DNA of 64,000 bases from Porites lobata (GCA_942486035.1 CALNXK010000097.1:819501-883500), one strand, 5' to 3'; positions 1 through 12,773 are shown, counted from the first letter of the stretch. The notes: generated by a model not told the origin, from the sequence alone. Program-made: numbers and translations.

Positions 1-336
1 ACGTGACAACTATCACTGATCACTCTGGTGTCATTCATTGATTTTGACAGATACGTACTGTCGTTGTCGCCTCGAAAGTTATGTTATGGCAACCAATTGT
101 AGGAAGAGTTAGGAAGAAAGCCAGTCGACTATATCCACAACACCAAAAGGAACACCAGTCTTGACAACGTCAGCGATATTTGGTCAGCAATGCTGGATTG
201 AAATGTGTGGGAAGATTTTGTCATGGAAGCTCGATTGTGAGATCGGCCTTAAGTAAGTAAGTATTTTCGTCTGTATCCTTTAAAACCTTAAGCTCGAATA
301 GTGTTTAGTGTTATAAGACTAAAATGGGGTACTTAC
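1..336. other. Presumed intron 2 of the left collagen gene; no exon called
   Basis: This lies downstream (leftward) of the donor site that ends exon 2 of the minus-strand collagen gene. In the paralogue at 15738-19009 the matching intron is 455 bp, so the lectin exon of this gene probably lies just outside the window. I checked the minus strand here for a lectin exon and found none: all frames carry stops. A GTAAGT occurs on the plus strand near 253, but no convincing plus-strand exon accompanies it. Confidence 0.5.
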
Positions 337-2298
337 GTATCTGATTGGTGTGGGGCCAGGGGGACCTTGCGGACCAGGGGGACCTTGCATACCGGGGATA
401 CCAGGCATTCCGCTACCTCCCGGGAAACCAGGAGGACCGGGGAAACCAGGGGCTCCAGGAGCACCATCCATACCGGGAGGACCCTGGAAACCCGGAGAAC
501 CGGGTAGACCTGGTGTACCTGGAAAACCAGGCGGACCAGGATCTCCCTTGAAACCTGGAGGTCCTTGTGGTCCAGGAGATCCAGACATTCCTGCCATACC
601 ATTCATACCGGGAGGACCTTGAAGGCCTTTGAGAATGAAACCCAGTGTTACATTCTGATCCTTTAGTAGTTTGTTTAGGAGTGGAGGGACTGAAGACATT
701 GGCAGCGACGCCTTACGGAAAGAACAATGAAAAACAATTAGTGAGGATATTTTCTAATTCCTGGTAATTCTTTTTGGCTCTGTGATTGTAAAAGCTTTCA
801 TTACCGTCCTATATAAGCTAACAAAGACAAGAAAACATATGAATAAGACTGTGAGGTAATAAAAGTTCAAAGTGGAAACAGGAGAGCGAGGACTGCTCGT
901 AAGAAAGATGTACTACCCAAGACATGCGGATAAAGTGTGTTTTTCAACTGCTTATTTCTCTTTTATCCGTTGAAAGTCAAGAGACAAATTAAAATTGCGT
1001 ATTCGATTTAGCTATCAAAATTTGTCAGTCCATATCGTACATATATTATTTTGTTCTGTCTTTTCTGTGCCAGACTCCCTCTAACTGGGACGAAGTTTTC
1101 TTTATCTTCGATCGGTTAGGAAACACTCTAAAATTCCAGAAACAGATTTGACCCATGCTTAAGCATTATAATCTGAAAGCAAGGTAATTATAAACAGCTC
1201 TCGGGCAGCGTATCGTTGTATAAGTAAAATCAGTGAACACAAATTAAATCGCCATAGTCAAAACCACCAGGATAACTATCACATGCCACCATGAAATTCA
1301 CCTGGTTTTAAAATCGATCGATGACTACACTTAAGTTCACCTAAAAGCATTTGTATTACCGATTTGTCTGTGGCCAGATATATCGCCGCAAAAGTTACGA
1401 CAACCACCGCAAGCATGGAATCGTAGCTGGGTATTTTAGGGTTCCTGATTGGGCCTTGGCTTTGTTCCTCTGGATTAGTGATTTCTGTATTCTGCCGATC
1501 TTGTCCAGTAACTTGTTGCTTTAAAATTTTAACTATTAGAACTTCTTTCCTTCGCCATTTCTTATATTTAAACGTTAATTTCTGGCAAAAGTATAGCGAA
1601 AAATCGAAACGGACGGAAAACGGAATATGTAATCGACGTGTGATTGTAAAAAATTAACAAGAAACTTCCTTCACAGTTTATTTCACTCACTCCATATTTG
1701 GTGCTAAAACAGGTGGGTTGACACTAAATATGGCGCGAAATAGAGAAAAAACACATTTGAAAATGGTTCCGAAGCTAATATTCATTACGATAAAATATTT
1801 CCATACATTAAATCAAGAACCATTTGGAAACAGAGATATCAAGAAGTTTCACATCCCTCGATCGATGTAGTTTGTTGATCTTTGATAAAATCTGTGATGC
1901 CAATAATCTGAAACTACATGTGTCATATGTCTTTGTGTGTTAAGCAAAACATCATAGTAAAAAATAAAAACGATAAACCATAATGGACTGTGCACAGCAA
2001 TTTTAATTTACGAAGAGACTATGGTAATACAAAAAGTACTCAGTTGTGCCGTTTGCGTATATACATTTAAGTCGTCGGTATATGTTTTAAAGCCTGGAGT
2101 TACTCATCCAAAATGATACGGTTCTTTGATTAGCCACCAACCGTTCGATCAATCGTTCCATTGATCAAACGTTCGATCGACTAAGACAACACGCCCAGTA
2201 AACTAAACTCAGTGATTCGTTTATAAATCAGTACTTACCGATAACTGAAAATGTACTAGGCCTACGGCGACTAGTACCGCCAAGGAAGCGATCCTCAT
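337..2298 (-). CDS. Small secreted collagen-like protein, 5' part (two exons seen, 3' end off window)
   Basis: Two coding exons are visible. Exon 1 (2298 down to 2239) encodes a 20-residue signal peptide, MRIASLAVLVAVGLVHFQLS, followed by a GTAAGT donor in phase 0. Exon 2 (711 down to 337) starts after a pyrimidine-rich AG acceptor, encodes 125 residues in phase 0 and ends at another GTAAGT. It opens with a short non-collagen segment containing the sequon NVT in QNVTLGFILKGLQGPPG, then has 30 uninterrupted Gly-X-Y triplets rich in proline, methionine and phenylalanine. The plus-strand paralogue shares the QN(L/V)TLGF-LKGL-GPPG entry, the exact triplet number and the PGMQGP motif near the end. 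A lectin exon is therefore expected to follow to the left, beyond position 1. The product is probably a secreted trimeric rod; its partner is unknown. The exon joins are inferred from splice signals and phase, not from transcripts. Confidence 0.75.
1360..1416 (-). other. Candidate alternative first exon (hydrophobic leader or membrane anchor) of the left collagen gene
   Basis: Inside intron 1 the minus strand encodes MLAVVVVTFAAIYLATDKS, ending in a TCG codon directly before GTAATA. This is the same phase-0 boundary as the signal-peptide exon. The frame stays open for about 90 codons upstream of this ATG with a basic and polar composition, so the exon could be longer. If joined to exon 2 it would give a different N-terminus, either a second signal peptide or a type II membrane anchor. 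The donor lacks the consensus G at +5 and no transcript evidence is available. Confidence 0.3.
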
Positions 2299-5200
2299 GA
2301 CCTAGGAAAATAAACAGAAAACACTATTTTTCCAAAAATGAAACTGACCCTTCCGTCAAGCCAACATAGGAAGGGGGTTGGGGAGTTTGGTTTCTAGCCA
2401 GGCTACCGTGACTTCATTCCACCAGTAAATTGTTTATATATTAGGCAACTGGTGAATGAATAGTTAATTATCTTTGTCTAATGACTTAACTATTTGAGGA
2501 TAACGTAGTGTTGGATTAGGGGGACAGCACTCATTCAACTGGTCCGCTCTACAGGTGTTTAAAAATCTTTCGGCCAATTACAGCCGCCTGTTGTGACATT
2601 TTCTGTTCTGGTTTGTAATTTTTAGATCTTTAGCTAACGAGGGTCTTTTGGATTTGTAATTTTTCGCGGGCTTTTTTCCCTTGCAAATAAAAGTACCCGA
2701 AGTTGCTCATAAAGGCTAACAATCGTTTCATCGCCTTACGCCCCTTAGTCAACTTTCCGTCACCCAAGAATAAGACAAGAATTCTATCTTGTTGTAACCT
2801 TGGCACCAAAGTGACCTAAAAAGACTCATGTTACTAGAAAAAGTAAAAATCTTTTCTATTACTATTGCTTTATGATAACAATTTGCTCTTTCAGCGTGGT
2901 ATCATTACTTCTAAGTTGCTGGATTGTTTCTCAGGAGTGACCATCCACAAAAGGGTGGTATTGAATTGCCTTCCTACCGTGCTGTTTGTTTTTTGGGTGT
3001 TTGTAACGCGATTCTTCTTTTTTTTAGTTCTGCATTCAAGCACCATTTAAAGGAACACGGCCAAAAGAGCAGATCTAAAATAAATTTGCTACTATAAATT
3101 AAAACGGGAGCGTCAGATGTCTAATTTGCGTAGTTCGTCAGATCAAGCTTCATTACAGAGTCTGACTCGAACAGAAGGTACACAAACACACGTTCGAGTC
3201 TTTCGATTAAATCCCTCGAACGTTTCACACTTTATATAACAAAATGCTTACCTTACTTGACCATAAAATACCTTCGATAACTGATATGATAGTGCTATCC
3301 AGTGGACTTAACTTGATATCGGTGGGAGACGTCTTGCACAAGCAAGATATATCACCGTAATGCCTCCAGAAAAGGTCCTTCAAAGGTGATATCAATCACT
3401 TCCGGGTGCAAAGGAAACAATGAAGCTCCTCTTTTGGAGACTTGAGCTTTGGGTTCCCGAAACAACCCCTTGATGAATAAGTCCGTTATCGAATTGATAT
3501 AAAGATCCTGTTCGCTTTTGCCGATTCCAGAATGTAGTGACCACGACAAATGACCTCACGCTAGCCAAGGCATTTCCCACCGATATCTTGAACCACTTGA
3601 TCCGCAAATATATTACACAGTTCCCTCTCAGTGTAGTTTTAAAAACACTGCGTAGTTACAACACCAACCTGAAGTTATCAGCCCGTTCTACAAAAAAAGT
3701 ATGGCTGCCACCTACAAAGCTTCCGGCGCTTTTTGCTCTGAAACTGAGTTCGCGAATTGGCTCCCAATATGAGAGGTTTGACTGGTTGATTGGGCGAGGG
3801 GCACCGAACCTGAGCCTGCGTTATTTAGCGTCAGTGTTATCGCGCTTAACGTGGCATCACCGGCTCGTGAAGACTAAGACACTTGATACACAACATTAAG
3901 ATGCGATGACGTAATCAGTTGACCCTGAACACTACTCTGCCAATCAGCACTCGAGTTTAAGCGCGCGAACAGGTTGTCGGAGTGTGGAAAAGAGAGCAAA
4001 TAAGCTCTTGAGTTTCTTCATTCACGCCCTCTTGAGAAAAAAATAATCACTGAGTATGTTTTCATGGTTTTGATTTTCGACTTATAGGGGCAGCATTTTA
4101 TGTTTTGACTCCCATTAGAATTTCTTAACAATTTTTTTATGTGGAAAATAATGCCTTTTTCTTCTGTTGTGTCTTGGAAAATGAAAGTGTTCTGACGTAA
4201 TGTTACTCAATAATCTTCGGGTGTCATGCAACACATTGGTGTTAACCTAAGAGAACCTTGAAAATCGAAGGAGAAAATTTTCAGTTTTCTTAAACAGCGA
4301 GGTTAGAAATATGGCAGAAAATTTGAAAATAAAAAATAATTGTAGTAATATCAATCAAAAAGAGTATAATCAAAGTACTTTTTTGTAAAAGATACAATCA
4401 CGCGAGCTTTTTACTATTCATAGAGCGTGCAAAAATCACTGAGTACCTACAAGGATCTTAATTTTACTCCTGTATTTCAGCAACTGTTTTCTTTTTCCTC
4501 CGGTTCTTTGCTCCTTTTCATTAGGTTCACACCCCCGATGGGGACAATGTAAACACAAACCTCCCTGAAGCTTTTATGCTATAAACCGCTTATTTTCAAA
4601 AGTCAAACAACCTGTCTTTATTGCTGTTCAAGAATCTCAAGATTCAACTGATATTCAAAAATAAAAATAGTAAGTTTTCATCCCGAAAATAAAAGCCCTG
4701 CAGTAATCAAGGGTTCTACAGTCTAGGTACTTGGTTAATTTGGAAGTTTGAAAACACATAATGAAACATTACTAAATACTTAGCACTGCTTCCAAAATTT
4801 ATACTTACTGAGCCACTCGAAAATGTTATAGGCAAAGTGATTCGAAACTTAAAAAAAAAATTATTAGAATAATTTCAACTCTGGACGAAAATCACAATTG
4901 CTGTCCTACTCCGTCGGCTGGGAAAATTACACAGCGATAGTCCAACTTAAAAGTTAGGGTACCAACCCAAAGTTCTAACGTTATTGACAACAATCATTCC
5001 TAACTATTGTAGCCTAAAGGAATAAATAAATTCAGCGACAAATTGTCAACTGGAAAGGAGGAAGTACTTCACTGAATTTTGGTTAACTCTTTCAAATTAG
5101 GCTGGATAGAAAACGTTATGTTATTATCGTTTTCTCGTTCAATAATGTAGCCTGAATTTCATCCGATTACTTATAATCCCATGAATATGAATCTGAGGAT

Positions 5201-8200
5201 GATTTCTTGTTTTTCTTCTCTGTGTGTTCCTGTTTGTTTGTTTTGACGAGGTTTAGGTTTTTAGACTTCTAATTTGTAAACATCGCCACAAGAATCTCCT
5301 CAAATTTCAATCAAATATATCATTTTCTACATCTGTAATATTAAGGTTCGAAACCGACTTTGGATTAACTCGTGTGTCCTCTTGAGTACACTAAGGCCTA
5401 AAGTACTTTCCACAAAATAGCTGGAGATATGACATAGAATCGTGTTATATTTCCCATAACATTGAAGTTTCAGTAAAGCACATCATTTTTATTTCGGTCT
5501 TTACCCTTACTCAACTGATGCGAGACAGACAAACTTCAAATCTTATAAACATCTAATTGTTGAAGGTGCCATTTTTGCTGACAAGAGGTGCCATTTGGTT
5601 AGTTTTGGATCAAAAAATGTTTAAATGGAGATCTAATAAGCATGACTTCAATGTTGTCATTGATTTTTTGAAATTAGCACTGATAAATGATGTGAAAGTA
5701 CGTGTCTTGGTTTCTACTCGAACTAAACTAACTAAACCGCAACATTAGTCGATACATATCACACAAACTGCTTTGTCAAAAACTTTCAAACTAGAACACA
5801 TTCAGCTGTGGTCTCCAGGGATTTGTATGGAACTTTTCAAGTTCTTTACCTTAATTTTATTTTCTGGTTTTTGCCATCAAAATGAATCTGGCTTTTTCTA
5901 CGGGTCAAGTCAAAATCGTTTACTGTGGATTAAATTTCAAGCGCGCCAGTTTGAAAAATTTTACTTAATAACACTTTTATACGGAGCTTTCACAATTTTT
6001 TCTCTTAGCTATTTTAAACTTTAAAAAGGGCGATGCCTGCATGTTAGCAAAGACTGAGTAAAATCAAGTGAGGCTTGACGACTGTCAGTGCGCGGTGCGT
6101 ACTACCTATCAGACAACGTATCGATCTTTTCGCTCTAAAGCATTCGAGACCGATCTCCCCACGAGAGGTGATTTCCGCGCACTCGCGTGTTTTACTCGCT
6201 CAATTCTAAGAAAAAATGGTCTAACAGACTACTTGTTAGTGAAATTCTTCTTGTGTTCTATTCTGTGATTCCTACATACTGATTGGCTAATTAGCTCGTA
6301 GTTAACGAGAAGAGGTTATTATCGTCTTTACAGCGATAAATACCTCTAGAAATCACCAGACAGAACTTACGTATTGGCTATATAATATCAGTAGGAAGCG
6401 GTTTTGATACTTGATTTGACCGTTAGCAAAGCCCGAGTTACGCGTTCTTATTACAGCGTTTTCTGAATTAAGTTTTGTATGTTTCAGTCTTGTCATTCCA
6501 AGAATTGAAGATTCCAACTAGTTAAACACCTTTGGTCCGAATTAGCCTTCATTTCTTAAAGCCTTATTTTGACGGACTGAGAGAATTTCCGCAAACTGAA
6601 ATATAGGGCATGAACCGTATAAGCCTTAAACGCCTGCAACGACAAGAGCAAGACAGAAACACTTTTTTGGAATATAAACTTCATTGTCTGAATTCTCGCA
6701 GAAAACGTTCCAATTTATTTTTCTGTTTTGTTCGTCTTAGCCCTACCAGCCGAGGCGCTGTGGAGACAGTTGCCATGGAAACTCAAAGTGTATTTTCCTG
6801 TACGACCTGGTACGGGTGGCGTGCGGGTGTTTTGCACGGGAAGGTCAACACATCTAATTCAATTTCTACAAGAGCGATAATTCTGCGCGGTACTTAGGAT
6901 AAGTGCGAAAAACTGTCAAACAAAAAATAAGCATAACCTATTTAAATAGGTGTAACTCCGTGTGGTTTAAACTAGGATAGCTAATTAAAGACGAATAAAT
7001 TTAACGATTGTCAATAACAAAAAAAATACGTGGTCGTTATTAATGACAGAGTTTATTATAACAAACGCAGATTTACCCGAGAAAAATAGTTTATAAAAGT
7101 AAGAGTTCAGACAAGACAATATATACGTAAGTTCATGTGATAAATTGGCACTTAAGACTAATGAATGAAAACCTTTGGCTCAAGTCGCAAGGAACTTGAA
7201 TGCTACAAAGTAAATGGTACAAAAATTAAAATGATCAGTTATATTCACTTCATTTTATAGTCTGAGACTAAATAACAAAGAAAGCACCATGACTTACGAG
7301 CCTGTTTGCTGTGATATCTCGTCTAATGTCTTCCTTTTGAGAACACCGTAGAGTTGACCACAGATAACATACTCCCCCAAATCTTTGCTATATACGTTTT
7401 CTTCCTCAAAAAAGAACAAATCGGGGCAGAAATTTTATTACCACCAACAACAAAGCCCCGAAGTTTACCTATTGTTCTCGTCTTTCTTTCCGCGACTTAC
7501 CCACAAGCCACCGGTAGAGCTACAACCTGCCTTTCAAATCGAGCGACTCTAGAGTCTGATTGGTTTGTTTGCAAGTGTCCCTATTGGCTTCATTTCTTTT
7601 TAATTCTCCACTTTGAAAGCAGCTGGGGAAATCAAAATACGTCATCTTCTGGTCAAGCGAGGAAAAGACAAGCTTTTTATCTGACGACAGGGAAATACTT
7701 AAAATTAACGAATGGGAAGAAGAGATCTATGTTCGGAGTTAAATGCAACGAAAATTGTATTTCAAGTCGTCAATTGCCTTCGTTTTACGCTTTTTTTTAA
7801 AGCCGATGAAATGATGTTGGATTGTAATTCGATGAAGTCTGGTATCCTTAAAATTTACCACGAGGCAAACATAACTAGAGGATACTTTGCCGTATTTAGT
7901 CTTCTTGATAATATATGAGCACCTGGAAAATCTTTCACTTCGAAACCAAGCCTTGGCGGAAGCAAGTCAAGTTCTTTCTTATTTGGGAAGGAGCAGAAGG
8001 AGCAAGAAAATACTTATCCACAGCAGAAGCGTCTTTACTCAACGTAATGTTAACTCATGGATTGGGGATAGCTTATTGATCAACTTGGTAGCATTTTTAG
8101 TCACTCTCAAGATTGATTTGGGTCGCATCGGTCCTTTAGTGTTCACAGGTGGTTGAGTCGAAAATGACGGCCGTCGTCGCTGCTTCACGCGCCGTGACCT

Positions 8201-8395
8201 TTGCAAGGCGATTTATTATGGGTGCATGATTTAAGCAATATCCGGCGCAAAGTCTCCTTCGAAATTAATGCATGATACATTTCTTACTTGGAACACGCTT
8301 CCCATTTTCTTAAAAGCCATTCCAACTTTCCTTTGTTTACCTTAAGCTGTTGGATCAGATTTGTGTTTCAAACAGTGGTGAGGGCAATCAATGAA
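2299..8395. other. Non-coding, no gene recognised
   Basis: This is mostly AT-rich sequence upstream of the left collagen gene. Short open stretches exist (for example 3537-3899 and 7354-7800), but none shows a recognisable domain, splice context or homology to another part of the window. The only structure seen is a weak inverted-repeat pair at 3297-3602, listed separately. The promoter of the collagen gene should lie just right of 2298, but I could not identify a core promoter with confidence. Confidence 0.5.
3297..3602. repeat. Probable MITE with imperfect terminal inverted repeats
   Basis: The left end reads ATCCAGTGGACTTAACTTGA and then TATCGGTGGGA. The right end, reverse-complemented, reads GGATCAAGTGGTTCAAGA and then TATCGGTGGGA. 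The shared core GATATCGGTGGGA is exact. The element is about 306 bp with no coding capacity, and I saw no clear target-site duplication. Confidence 0.4.
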
Positions 8396-8570
8396 ATAGG
8401 CCATTTCCGAGTTCCAAAAAATCTCACTTTCAAAACGAGGCTAAGTGCGAAACCTTTGTTGTGAAAATGAGTTTCATTTGCATCATCATTAAAAATCATT
8501 TTCATATCAATGGCTTCGCACTTAGCCTCGCTTTGAAAGTTTGATTTTTTGGAACTCGGAAATGGCCTAT
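8396..8570. mobile_element. MITE, family 'ATAGGCCATTTCCGAG' copy 1
   Basis: This is a 175-bp element with terminal inverted repeats of about 55 bp. It starts ATAGGCCATTTCCGAGTTCC and ends with the near-exact reverse complement GGAACTCGGAAATGGCCTAT. The inner arms both carry the GAGGCTAAGTGCG motif. A diverged second copy lies at 12603-12773. It has no coding capacity. Confidence 0.8.
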
Positions 8571-8893
8571 TGCTGGAGCAGTTGTTGACCATGGCAATCT
8601 GGTAGTTCTTTGTGCAATATTAGAGGCGTTTGTAAGCTTCTTACCGTGTCAAGCTTCCTGCGAAGTACAGCGTTGGTTGTTTTCTCCATCCTTCACAAGC
8701 ACTAAGATTTTACTGCTACTGGTCTCCATGATTTGTATATTACTTATATTGCAGTTGCTTTTCTGTAAGAAAGCTAACTGCTTCACTCCTTTGATCGCAA
8801 TTTACTTCATAGCTCAATTCCTTCCTCTCCATGTATTGATTACACATTGGCAAAGAAAACTCTTTGATTAATTTTTTTTAACGACATGTCTAA

Positions 8894-9156
8894 TTAGTAC
8901 CCTAGGGGGTACTCCGAATTTCAAGTGAGGGGATGATTGAATGGAGGCAAAATCAAAACAAAAAAATGCCCTAGAACTTCCAAAAAAAAACCCCAAAGAT
9001 CCCTGGAGCAAAAATTAACTCTAAAAAAATTCCATGCGGAATTTTCCGTGCCTTTTCCAGAAAACATTAAAGATTTAACACAAAAAGTAAAAACATCAGA
9101 AATAGAATGTTTGTGTTTTTTATTAGTCTCGCTTGAGTAAGCAGCTAGACTCATAA
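8894..9156 (-). repeat. Dispersed repeat ending in the GTCTCGCTT...AGCAGC motif
   Basis: The segment starts TACCCTAGGGGGTACTCC and is followed by A-rich tracts. It ends at 9126-9156 with a motif that is the reverse complement of the end of the repeat at 29687-30092 (GAGTCTCGCTGCTTACGC). This looks like two members of one dispersed family in opposite orientation. No coding capacity is apparent. Confidence 0.45.
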
Positions 9157-9159
9157 TCT

Positions 9160-9345
9160 GCAAGCCGTTTTATTTTCTTCGTATTTAGTACACAAAACGA
9201 CGGCTGTGGTCCCAGGCGTTCCTGGCGGAGACCGTGGAAACTGGGAATAACAATCGTCATGACTTTCATTGTATGCAAATTAGTCGTGCTGAGTTTGCGG
9301 TTTATTTGCGACGATGATTGAAATGACGCGCCATGTTCTATTGTT
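9160..9345 (+). repeat. Repeat, inverted partner of 29379-29680
   Basis: The segment contains CCAGGCGTTCCTGGCGGAGA followed by CCGTGGAAACTGGG, and GATGATTGAAATGACG further right. Both motifs recur in reverse complement, in mirrored order, at 29379-29680. Flanking GTATTTAGTACACAAAA also matches. It is either a dispersed repeat or one arm of an inverted duplication. Confidence 0.5.
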
Positions 9346-10882
9346 CCCGTACGTGCGGTAAAGCGTAACCTTCGGAGCCGAAGGGACTATGGTCGGTACC
9401 TGTTATCTCCCATTCTTTGTTTTATAAAGCGTTGTTATGACAAGGAGGAATTTGATACTGATTGTTCTTAGGGCTATTTTTATATGCTCCGTTATTTTAG
9501 TTTGCGTTCGTGAGGATTGGCCAGTTCTGGGACTATTTTAATATCTGTCCAAGATTAAACAAGCAATTCTTGTAGCGAAATTACCATATTACCATAATAA
9601 AGATGAAATGTTTTGAATTTATACAAATTTGTGACATTTTAATTGAATGTTTGCATAGCAAAACCAACAGATTCGTGTTTGCATTTTCCCACATTGCGAC
9701 TTTCAACGTTTAATACTACAAATGATTAAAAAATATTAGTTACTAGTAGAACTCAATCAACACACAAAGTAATTACGAATGGACAGAAATAGCAAGGAAA
9801 TTAATCTGCCCAAACTCAATTCGAGAATTTCTGTAGAAGATCGAAGTTTTAACTCTGCCTGTGGCCTTCGAACCAACCTTACGTGCTACAGTGCACTTGC
9901 AATTTAGCAGTCACTACACGACGTGACTGCCTGGAAGAACGATTTTGTTTTGCAAGCACGTGCTTTTTTATGGACATTCGGTCCGTTGTCACTTGTCGCG
10001 ATGTTTCGTTTCGTACGTTTCCCACAGATAACGCACGGCAAATATATTGGCAATAGAAAGCAAACGCGTTGAAAAAACAAGGTGCACTGAGTGATACAAA
10101 CTATTAAATAATTTAAATTTCTCGTTGCAAAATAATTGTCCTCGTAGCACACGACGTTACACGTTTATGCTTCGCACCATTGGTATCCGTCATGGCGCCG
10201 ATTAGTCATAACCACACGAGGAGAACGTCTCGCTACCCAGGCTACCTTAGTCCGAACTTCTCGACCAGTCAATCTTGTTTTCTCGCGTCAAACTGGTTTT
10301 TTGGGTGTGAGCATCCGTTTATTGATAAACCGATGGTCATAACTGATTGTTACTGACTGTTGCCAATATTGCACCTGCATAGATTTTGCCTAGAAGGCGA
10401 AATCCCGAGGAGGCATCCTAGTAGCTCGCGCGTATATATAGAAAAGTACTTACAGTTGAAATATGCAGTAAGTATACCTGAAAAAATCTCAATTTGCTTG
10501 ATCAGGGGCCGCTTGGAAATCGTTAAGTAATGATGACGTTTCTATTGCTCACGACCGCAAGTAAGACATGGTTAGGATGACGTAAAACAGAAAATGCCCA
10601 AAGAGACTGCTTAGGGTGATTTTGTAACACTCATTGTTCAGTCATACTTCGATACTCTTTTGCGTTACGTGTTATCAGTGAAAGTTATGACCCAAAAGAC
10701 ACTCGTTAAGTGCCGATGAAGTTATAAGGTGCGTATACCTGTTTATATATAAACACTTGGGAGAGTTTGCCAGACAAGAGTTTATCATTCACAAATCTTT
10801 GACTGGAAACCATTTGCCAGACACTCTTTTTCTCTCTTAAAAAAGACTCTGTCCACAAACAAGCTAAACGAGTGAATAAGAG
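9346..10882. other. Non-coding, no feature recognised
   Basis: The segment is AT-rich. No open frame with recognisable protein features, RNA gene or repeat structure was found on either strand. Confidence 0.5.
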
Positions 10883-11230
10883 GCTAGATAGATAGATAGA
10901 TAATCTTTATTTATTCACGGTACAAAATTCGTCAGCTTTAAAAATGCCTAATACTAATATAATAAAAATATTTAAATAAAAAAGCTGCTTTCCACGAATG
11001 CCGTGCCTTACAGTTCTTTGAGTAATCGTTTAAATTGCCCAAGGGACTCTGCTTCCCTTAAGTTACAAGGAAACGAATGCCACTAATGATCGGTAATGGA
11101 ATATTGAGTTTATTTTCAGAGTCCCTTAGGTTATATGCGACTTCTCGCCTTTCAAATTTAGAACTAAGATAGTTTGGAGCCAGCCCGTGCAGAGACCTGT
11201 AAACCATCGTAGCTCTTTGAAATTGGCTAG
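10883..11230 (-). mobile_element. Degenerate 3' end of a non-LTR retrotransposon with TATC-repeat tail
   Basis: On the minus strand a short frame reads HSFPCNLREAESLGQFKRLL followed by KEL and a stop. This resembles the C-terminal 'W-N-x-L-P ... S-x-x-x-F-K' tail that closes many LINE reverse transcriptases. Next come an AT-rich 3' UTR and a (TATC)n tail, seen on the plus strand as CTAGATAGATAGATAGATA from 10884. The upstream reverse-transcriptase body is missing or too decayed to read, so this is a 5'-truncated copy. Confidence 0.55.
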
Positions 11231-11577
11231 CTTATTACTAGCAGAACGATGAATGATCAGAGAAATTCGCCGACAATTAAATTCTAAGCTGTTAAATTCG
11301 GAGATGGGCTTACTGTCCGGCTAATAAGATGAACGGTTTGTAAAACGTGAAAGAGAAATAGCGAAAAAATTCCAGCTTCTAATCAAATCTTTTCTTATCG
11401 TTGAGAATAAACTGATGTTCTCGAAACTGTTTTCAGATCAAAGCTGTGTAAATCGAACAGAAACAGTGCATGGAACTTGCGATTTGTTTCCTGTTTTTAT
11501 CTTACCTATTGTATGAAATATGTGAAAATCTTCATTATGAATCTTTATATTTCAAAGAGCTTCACAACGACCAAGAA

Positions 11578-11744
11578 TTAGACTACGAGAAGTCCCCATT
11601 TTTCCTCAGGGATAGTACAGCGACCGAAACGCGAGCGCGCGTGAAAATCAACTCGCCTTTCTCGCGTGGGTTGATTTTCACGCGCGCTCGCGTTTCGCTC
11701 GTTCTACACTCCCTGAGGAAAATTGGGGACTACTCGTAGTCTAA
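11578..11744. repeat. GC-rich fold-back element
   Basis: This is a near-perfect palindrome with arms of about 73 nt. It begins TTAGACTACGAG and ends CTCGTAGTCTAA. The inner arms carry GCGAGCGCGCGTGAAAATCA and its reverse complement around a loop of about 18 nt. It is far richer in CpG than its surroundings. It is non-coding and probably a fold-back MITE. Confidence 0.8.
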
Positions 11745-12602
11745 GGCAAGAATACTATTGACCGGCAACATACAGAGCGGGGGCGGCTGTAGTGTCAACT
11801 ATTACTCATTATTTTTCCGTCATAACCTATGCCTAAACAGTTCTCCTTCTTGGCCCCAGCGGGACTTCTCGAGGGACTGTGGCACCCAAACCAGACTTAA
11901 GGTAGGAGGAGGAGGGAATGTCGTTTTGAGGAGGGTGCGGTTAACAACAGTGCTTTCATTGCCGTTGCTGACAGATGTGCTTTTGTCTTTAAAGGATTCT
12001 TAAAATTGAAGAGGAATTTAAATAAAAACTGACTAGAACGACTTTAAAAAATTGTGAAAGAATAAAAACACTGGTAAAAGAAGCAGGTGACCGGCTGGTT
12101 TGAACGTTTTTTTGTTTTTGTTTTTGTTTTGTTTTTTTTTGGTGTACCAAATCAATTTCGATTTTGTTTTCGGTCAGGGTGATTCTATAGTTATTGAGTG
12201 ATTTGTTCGGGAAAATACGGAATCAATTCAAACGTTTAACAGAAGGAACTCAAAAGCTTAATTGAGCAGAAAATTGCTTGTGGTTTCCGCTGCATGTTTT
12301 CCCCTGTAGGTATGTCATGGTTTATGTATTTATGACTGTGAACCCTATTCGTTGAGTACACGATGGCATGAAATGTGGCTAAATGCAACGTCCGAGTAAG
12401 TGGAGCAAATTCTATGGTTTGATTATTCGATCAAGTGAAACTCTTGAAGTCTTTAGCAGTGACTATGTACTTTCACATACTATTTATTATTTTGTATAAA
12501 CTGGTACCGTTCTATCCTTTGTGTCAGTAGACCAAACCCCTGGTGTGGTCATTTAAAAGAAACTCTTTAGCAGTACTATGTACTTTCATATCGTACTATT
12601 TT
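11745..12602. other. Non-coding, no feature recognised
   Basis: AT-rich sequence with a T/G-rich low-complexity run near 12106-12145 (repeated TTTTTG). No gene is supported. Confidence 0.45.
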
Positions 12603-12773
12603 ATAGGCCACTTCCGAATTCCAAAAACTCTCACTTTCCAAATGAGGCCAAGTGCACAACCTTGTGAAAATGAGTTTTATTTACATGAGAGTGAAAAATC
12701 CTTTCCATACCAAAGGCTGAGCACTTAACCTTGTTTTGATACAGAGGCCAGGGGAAACTCGGAAATGGCCCAT
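12603..12773. mobile_element. MITE, family 'ATAGGCCATTTCCGAG' copy 2 (diverged)
   Basis: It starts ATAGGCCACTTCCGAATTCC and ends AAACTCGGAAATGGCCCAT. Length and internal order match the copy at 8396-8570, including AAAATGAGTTTTATTT in the middle. It is more mutated than copy 1. Confidence 0.7.

Noticed and set aside
350..622. Plus-strand open frame rich in Gly and Pro over the left collagen exon
   Set aside because: Collagen codons read antisense also give Gly/Pro-rich frames. The minus strand has the signal peptide, matching splice sites and the paralogue's QN(L/V)TLGF motif.
7354..7800. 148-codon plus-strand frame
   Set aside because: No domain, no splice context, average AT-rich composition and no similarity to other frames in the window; it is likely a chance open frame.
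10883..10905. GATA microsatellite as an independent repeat
   Set aside because: It directly follows a non-LTR retrotransposon 3' UTR and is better read as that element's tail.
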